From positions 1 to 20,401 of the forward strand of contig JBKECE010000232.1 in the NCBI GenBank assembly GCA_047974325.1: a stretch of 20,401 nucleotides of DNA, in the 5' to 3' direction. Within the stretch, counting starts at the first letter, position 1, and each line of letters begins with the position of its first letter. The notes below the pieces were generated by a model. The model ran no database searches, was not told where the DNA came from, and saw only the letters and a list, made by a program, of their open reading frames with translations. Shown here in pieces: positions 17,453-20,401 of this stretch. Source of the stretch: QVMP01 sp047974325. Its GTDB lineage: Bacteria; Bacteroidota; Bacteroidia; Bacteroidales; Dysgonomonadaceae. Both the position numbers and the translations under genes were made by a program.

Positions 17453-17818
17453 CTTTTTCTTTTTAAATTAAAACGTGAATAATGCAATGGTAATATCTTT
17501 ATATTTAATAAATATGCTATTTGTCCGATGATTGATAAGAATCTCTTGGCTCTAGAATTTGTGCCAATTAGAATTGAATAACAAGCAGATCGTTTATTTT
17601 GTTGAAACAACAGCTATATTTCGCACTCTTGTTCATTATCTTTTAAATAAATTAACCGGAAAAAAACGATAAACAAAAAAACTATAACATGTCTATTTTA
17701 CTTATCAATAACCTCTTTATCTACAAAAATAATATTTATATTTGAATCCATTTTGTTAAAATTAAACAATAAAGTATATTGTTATGATTGCTTTTTAGTT
17801 TATATTATTGATTATCAG
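17453..17818. other. 366-bp divergent intergenic region, no gene seen
   Basis: This A/T-rich region lies between the minus-strand nitroreductase and the plus-strand DUF4105 gene. No coding frame or RNA gene was recognised. A plausible plus-strand -7 element is at 17737-17744. A small A/T-only hairpin (7-bp arms 17765-17771 and 17777-17783) lies in the presumed leader. No convincing TAnnTTTG was found for the nitroreductase on the minus strand. Confidence 0.6.
17737..17744 (+). promoter_or_regulatory. Probable -7 element for the DUF4105/phosphatase-like operon
   Basis: TATATTTG fits TAnnTTTG. A transcript would start near 17751 and leave a leader of about 68 bases before the ATG at 17819. This argues against an upstream TTG start at 17753, which would sit almost on the transcript start. 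No clear -33 TTG is seen. Confidence 0.45.
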
Positions 17819-19054
17819 ATGATAAAAAAAATAATTCTGGCAATTTTCTGCATTTTTTCTTTGCTGGGAGCAAAAGCTCAACAATTTTCAATTTCATTAA
17901 GCGATTCGGTAAAAATCAGTCTTCTGACAAGCTATCCTTGGCAGAAAGAGGTTTATGCAGTTTTTGGTCACACAGCATTGCGTGTTCATGATTTGAAATA
18001 CGGACAAGACATTGTTTTCAATTACGGACTATTTGATTATTCAGAGGATAGTTTTATTTACCGTTTTGCCAAAGGTGAAACCTATTATGTAGTAGGGGCG
18101 ATTCCATATCATTATTATTCTATTGAATATCAGGAACGTAATGTACCTCTTATTGAACAGGAATTAAACCTGACAAAACAAGAAAAAGAAAAAATATGGA
18201 ATGATTTGATGATAAATTGTTTACCTGAAAATAGAACTTACCTATATAATTTTCTTTTTGATAACTGTGCAACACGTATCAGAGACATTGTAGAGAAGAA
18301 TATTGATGGAAAAATTGTTTACACACCCACCAATAAACATCAATCGTTCAGAGATTTGCTGAATGAGCACACATATAAACAACCTTGGCTTCGCTTTGGA
18401 ATCAATCTGGTTATCGGCAGCGATGCTGACAGGGAAGCAACTGACAGGGAAAAGATGTTTTTACCCATCTATATGATGAATGAGTACAATGGTGCTCAAA
18501 TTATAAGTTCTGAAAACATAAAAAAGAACTTTATTTTGTCGGAGCATTCTGTGTTTAAAGATGCTGAAACGGGATTTAATGCGGATAAACCGATGAATTA
18601 TCCACTAATTTGGGGTTTTATATTCTTTCTCCTTCTGGTTTTTCTTACAATGTATACGATCCGGACAAAAAAAACGATTCTCAGGAAGATATTTTTTTCG
18701 TTAGTCTTTTTTGTTTCAGGATTGTCAGGATGCGTCATTTTCTTTTTGATGTTTTTTTCGATCCATCCGGCAACCAATCCCAACTGGAATCTCGTGTGGT
18801 TGAATCCACTCCAGTTGATATTTTCGTTCTTCTTCTTTTTTAAATTTGCATCTAAGGTTAATTATTACTATCATTTTATTAACTTTGTTGCCCTGAGTTT
18901 GTTTCTTTTGGCTTGGTTTTTGATGCCACAGCAATTGGAAGTTGCTTTCATACCTTATATATTAACAATCGGATTTTGTTCGTTTGTGACTATATGGTTG
19001 TATAAGAGTGAAATAAATTCCAGAAGAAAGAAACAGATACAGCAGAATAACTAA
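17819..19054 (+). CDS. DUF4105 (Lnb_N-type) domain with C-terminal five-helix membrane segment
   Basis: This 411-residue protein is started at the ATG at 17819 because this gives a clean signal peptide (MIKKIILAIFCIFSLLGAKA). An in-frame TTG 66 bases upstream would add an unrelated N-terminal stretch. The exported domain, about 22-200, carries YAVFGHTALRV with His51 and NFLFDNCATRIRD with Cys150, the likely Cys/His pair of the papain-like DUF4105 family. LTSYPWQKEVYAVFGH, FNYGLFDY and GETYYVVGAIPY also match that family. Some Gram-positive relatives (Lnb) transfer acyl chains between lipids and lipoproteins; the role in Bacteroidota is unknown to me. Residues 261-395 contain five hydrophobic helices, so the protein is anchored in the inner membrane with the DUF4105 domain in the periplasm. 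It is followed after 5 bases by the phosphatase-like gene, probably co-translated. Confidence 0.85.
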   Translation: MIKKIILAIFCIFSLLGAKAQQFSISLSDSVKISLLTSYPWQKEVYAVFGHTALRVHDLKYGQDIVFNYGLFDYSEDSFIYRFAKGETYYVVGAIPYHYYSIEYQERNVPLIEQELNLTKQEKEKIWNDLMINCLPENRTYLYNFLFDNCATRIRDIVEKNIDGKIVYTPTNKHQSFRDLLNEHTYKQPWLRFGINLVIGSDADREATDREKMFLPIYMMNEYNGAQIISSENIKKNFILSEHSVFKDAETGFNADKPMNYPLIWGFIFFLLLVFLTMYTIRTKKTILRKIFFSLVFFVSGLSGCVIFFLMFFSIHPATNPNWNLVWLNPLQLIFSFFFFFKFASKVNYYYHFINFVALSLFLLAWFLMPQQLEVAFIPYILTIGFCSFVTIWLYKSEINSRRKKQIQQNN

Positions 19055-19059
19055 AATTA

Positions 19060-20401
19060 ATGATAAGAATCATATCATCTCTTGTTGCCGTCTTGACAGT
19101 GGTTTCTGTGAATGCACAGACTGTCTCCAAGGAATCACCAAAATTGGTGATCGGTATAACAATAGATCAATTGAGAGGAGATTATCTCGAATTATTTCAA
19201 CAAACTTTTGGAGAGAAAGGCTTCAAAAGACTGCTGAGCGAAGGGTTAGTGTATCAAAACATGAATTTTGATTTTCCTAATCTGACTAGTGCTTCGGCTA
19301 TAGCTACTATCTACACCGGAGCCAATCCTTTCTATAATGGCATTTTTTCAAACAAAAAATATTTATCGGACAAGAAACGGGAAGTCTCTATCTTTGAAGA
19401 CAATGATTTTCTGGGAAATTATACTTCAGAGAAATTGTCTCCCAAGGCTCTGCGTGTTTCCACAATTGCTGATGAACTCAAGATCGCATCACAAGGGTTT
19501 TCTGATATCTACGCTTTTGCACCAAACGAGGCAGAAGCAATAGTTGGAGCCGGACATGCCGGAAACGGAGCTTATTGGATAGAAGATTATTCGGGAAAAT
19601 GGGCAACAAGCACTTATTTCAAAGACTTTCATTGGTCTGTGGAGCAAGAAAACCGCACAGGGAAATATTCTACTCAGATTCGCCAAGCCATTTGGAGTCC
19701 TTTGATGCCGGTCAGTAACTACAAAGCTTTTCCATATACAAAAACGATAGTCAATTTCCAACACAATTTTGGAGCCGATACAAATCCTTATCTTTTGGTG
19801 AAAACATCACCAATGGTGAATGAAAATATAAGGCAAACAGCTCTCAAAGTAATGGCTAAAACCGAAATGGGAAAACGCAGCTATCCAGACTTTCTGTCGT
19901 TGACATTTTATGCCGGAAATTATCTGGATGCTACGGATAAAAACTATTCGTTGGAGATTCAGGACACTTATGCGAGACTCGACAGAGAATTAGCTACATT
20001 ACTCGACGAGGTGGATCGGTCGGTCGGTTTAAAAAATACACTTATATTTATCACATCTACAGGATATTATAATGCAGAAGATGTCTACCCGGCAAACATA
20101 AATATGCCAGATGGAAAATTCTTTTATAATCGTTGCCAAGCGCTGTTGAATATGTACCTGATGGCCATTTATGGACAAGAACAATGGGTTGAATATTTTT
20201 ATAACAATCAGATATACCTAAACAGAAAACTGATAGAACAAAAAGGTCTGAATCTGGAAGAAGTTCAGAACAAAGCCGCCGAATTTGTTATCCAATTTAC
20301 AGGAGTTCAGGATGTGACCACTGCGATGCAGCTTCTCACAGGAAAGGCAAATTCCAATATGAGCAAATATAAAAATTCGTTCAATAAAGACAGTTCGGGT
20401 G
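19060..20401 (+). CDS. PafA-like alkaline phosphatase superfamily protein, active site degenerate (partial)
   Basis: The gene runs off the right edge; 447 codons are visible from the ATG at 19060. A signal peptide (MIRIISSLVAVLTVVSVNAQ) precedes the fold core: VIGITIDQLRGDYLELF with a retained metal-type Asp36, FPNLTSASAIATIYTGANPF, AGHAGNGAYWIEDYSGKWATSTYF, and DTYARLDRELATLLDEVD. These match Bacteroidota PafA-like phosphatases in order and spacing. The expected active-site residues are largely missing. The conserved Gly-His before the IYTG block is Ala-Ile. The Lys-Asp-Arg block is Asn156-Glu157-Ala158. The Asp...Gly-His metal motif appears as AGNYLDATDKN (285-295), and the usual Ala-Asp-His-Gly appears as STGYYN (333-338). 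It is therefore likely a pseudoenzyme or has altered chemistry. It probably works with the DUF4105 protein encoded 5 bases upstream. The last metal His of PafA would lie outside the window. Confidence 0.8.
   Translation, partial: MIRIISSLVAVLTVVSVNAQTVSKESPKLVIGITIDQLRGDYLELFQQTFGEKGFKRLLSEGLVYQNMNFDFPNLTSASAIATIYTGANPFYNGIFSNKKYLSDKKREVSIFEDNDFLGNYTSEKLSPKALRVSTIADELKIASQGFSDIYAFAPNEAEAIVGAGHAGNGAYWIEDYSGKWATSTYFKDFHWSVEQENRTGKYSTQIRQAIWSPLMPVSNYKAFPYTKTIVNFQHNFGADTNPYLLVKTSPMVNENIRQTALKVMAKTEMGKRSYPDFLSLTFYAGNYLDATDKNYSLEIQDTYARLDRELATLLDEVDRSVGLKNTLIFITSTGYYNAEDVYPANINMPDGKFFYNRCQALLNMYLMAIYGQEQWVEYFYNNQIYLNRKLIEQKGLNLEEVQNKAAEFVIQFTGVQDVTTAMQLLTGKANSNMSKYKNSFNKDSSG

Noticed and set aside
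17753..17818. Upstream TTG start for the DUF4105 gene
   Set aside because: It lies about two bases from the predicted transcript start and adds 22 residues before a complete signal peptide that starts at the ATG at 17819.
1..20401. Search for CRISPR arrays, tRNA or rRNA genes and insertion sequences
   Set aside because: No regularly spaced repeat array, no cloverleaf-like or rRNA-like stretch, and no transposase or integrase frame was seen on either strand by eye.

Overview
This window looks like a low-GC Bacteroidota chromosome, most likely order Bacteroidales. The evidence is a SusC/SusD pair, a one-protein hybrid two-component regulator, TAnnTTTG-type -7 promoter elements, a lack of clear Shine-Dalgarno sequences, and C-terminal type IX secretion (T9SS) sorting domains. 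Cargo with T9SS tails inside a Sus-type locus argues against a typical gut Bacteroides. It fits relatives such as Dysgonomonadaceae or Paludibacteraceae, but the genus is not determined here.

Left and centre (1-12575, all minus strand): a polysaccharide-utilization locus read right to left. The order is SusC-like TonB-dependent transporter, SusD-like lipoprotein, a divergent GH110-like right-handed beta-helix protein with a T9SS tail, two tandem paralogous beta-helix proteins with T9SS tails, a GH110 (alpha-1,3-galactosidase family) protein without a tail, and the first 39 codons of a DUF4886 (SGNH-hydrolase-like) gene that runs off the left edge. Gaps between the first six genes are only 14 to 72 bases. 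One gap holds a perfect 15-bp stem-loop.

Regulator (12576-16781, plus): a 213-bp divergent region separates susC from a complete 1330-residue HTCS regulator (periplasmic propellers, Y_Y_Y, membrane helix, kinase, receiver, AraC-type HTH). The divergent region holds a -7 element facing each way and a 10-bp direct repeat with an exact 21-bp period just upstream of the susC promoter. That repeat is a good candidate HTCS operator. The likely circuit is that the HTCS senses a released oligosaccharide and switches on the susC operon, whose surface beta-helix enzymes cut an alpha-galactose-containing glycan.

Right side (16782-20401): a bidirectional terminator separates the HTCS from an exported SagB-like nitroreductase-fold protein (minus). 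After a 366-bp divergent region comes a plus-strand pair spaced by 5 bases: a DUF4105/Lnb_N-type papain-like domain fused to a five-helix membrane segment, and a PafA-like alkaline phosphatase superfamily protein cut by the right edge. The visible part of the latter has lost most of the expected catalytic and metal-binding residues, so it is probably a pseudoenzyme or has a changed activity.

The points most worth following are the divergent GH110-like protein and its GH110 partner, the T9SS-tailed beta-helix tandem of unknown function, the 21-bp-period repeat, and the DUF4105 / degenerate phosphatase pair. No rRNA, tRNA, CRISPR array, transposase or integrase was seen.
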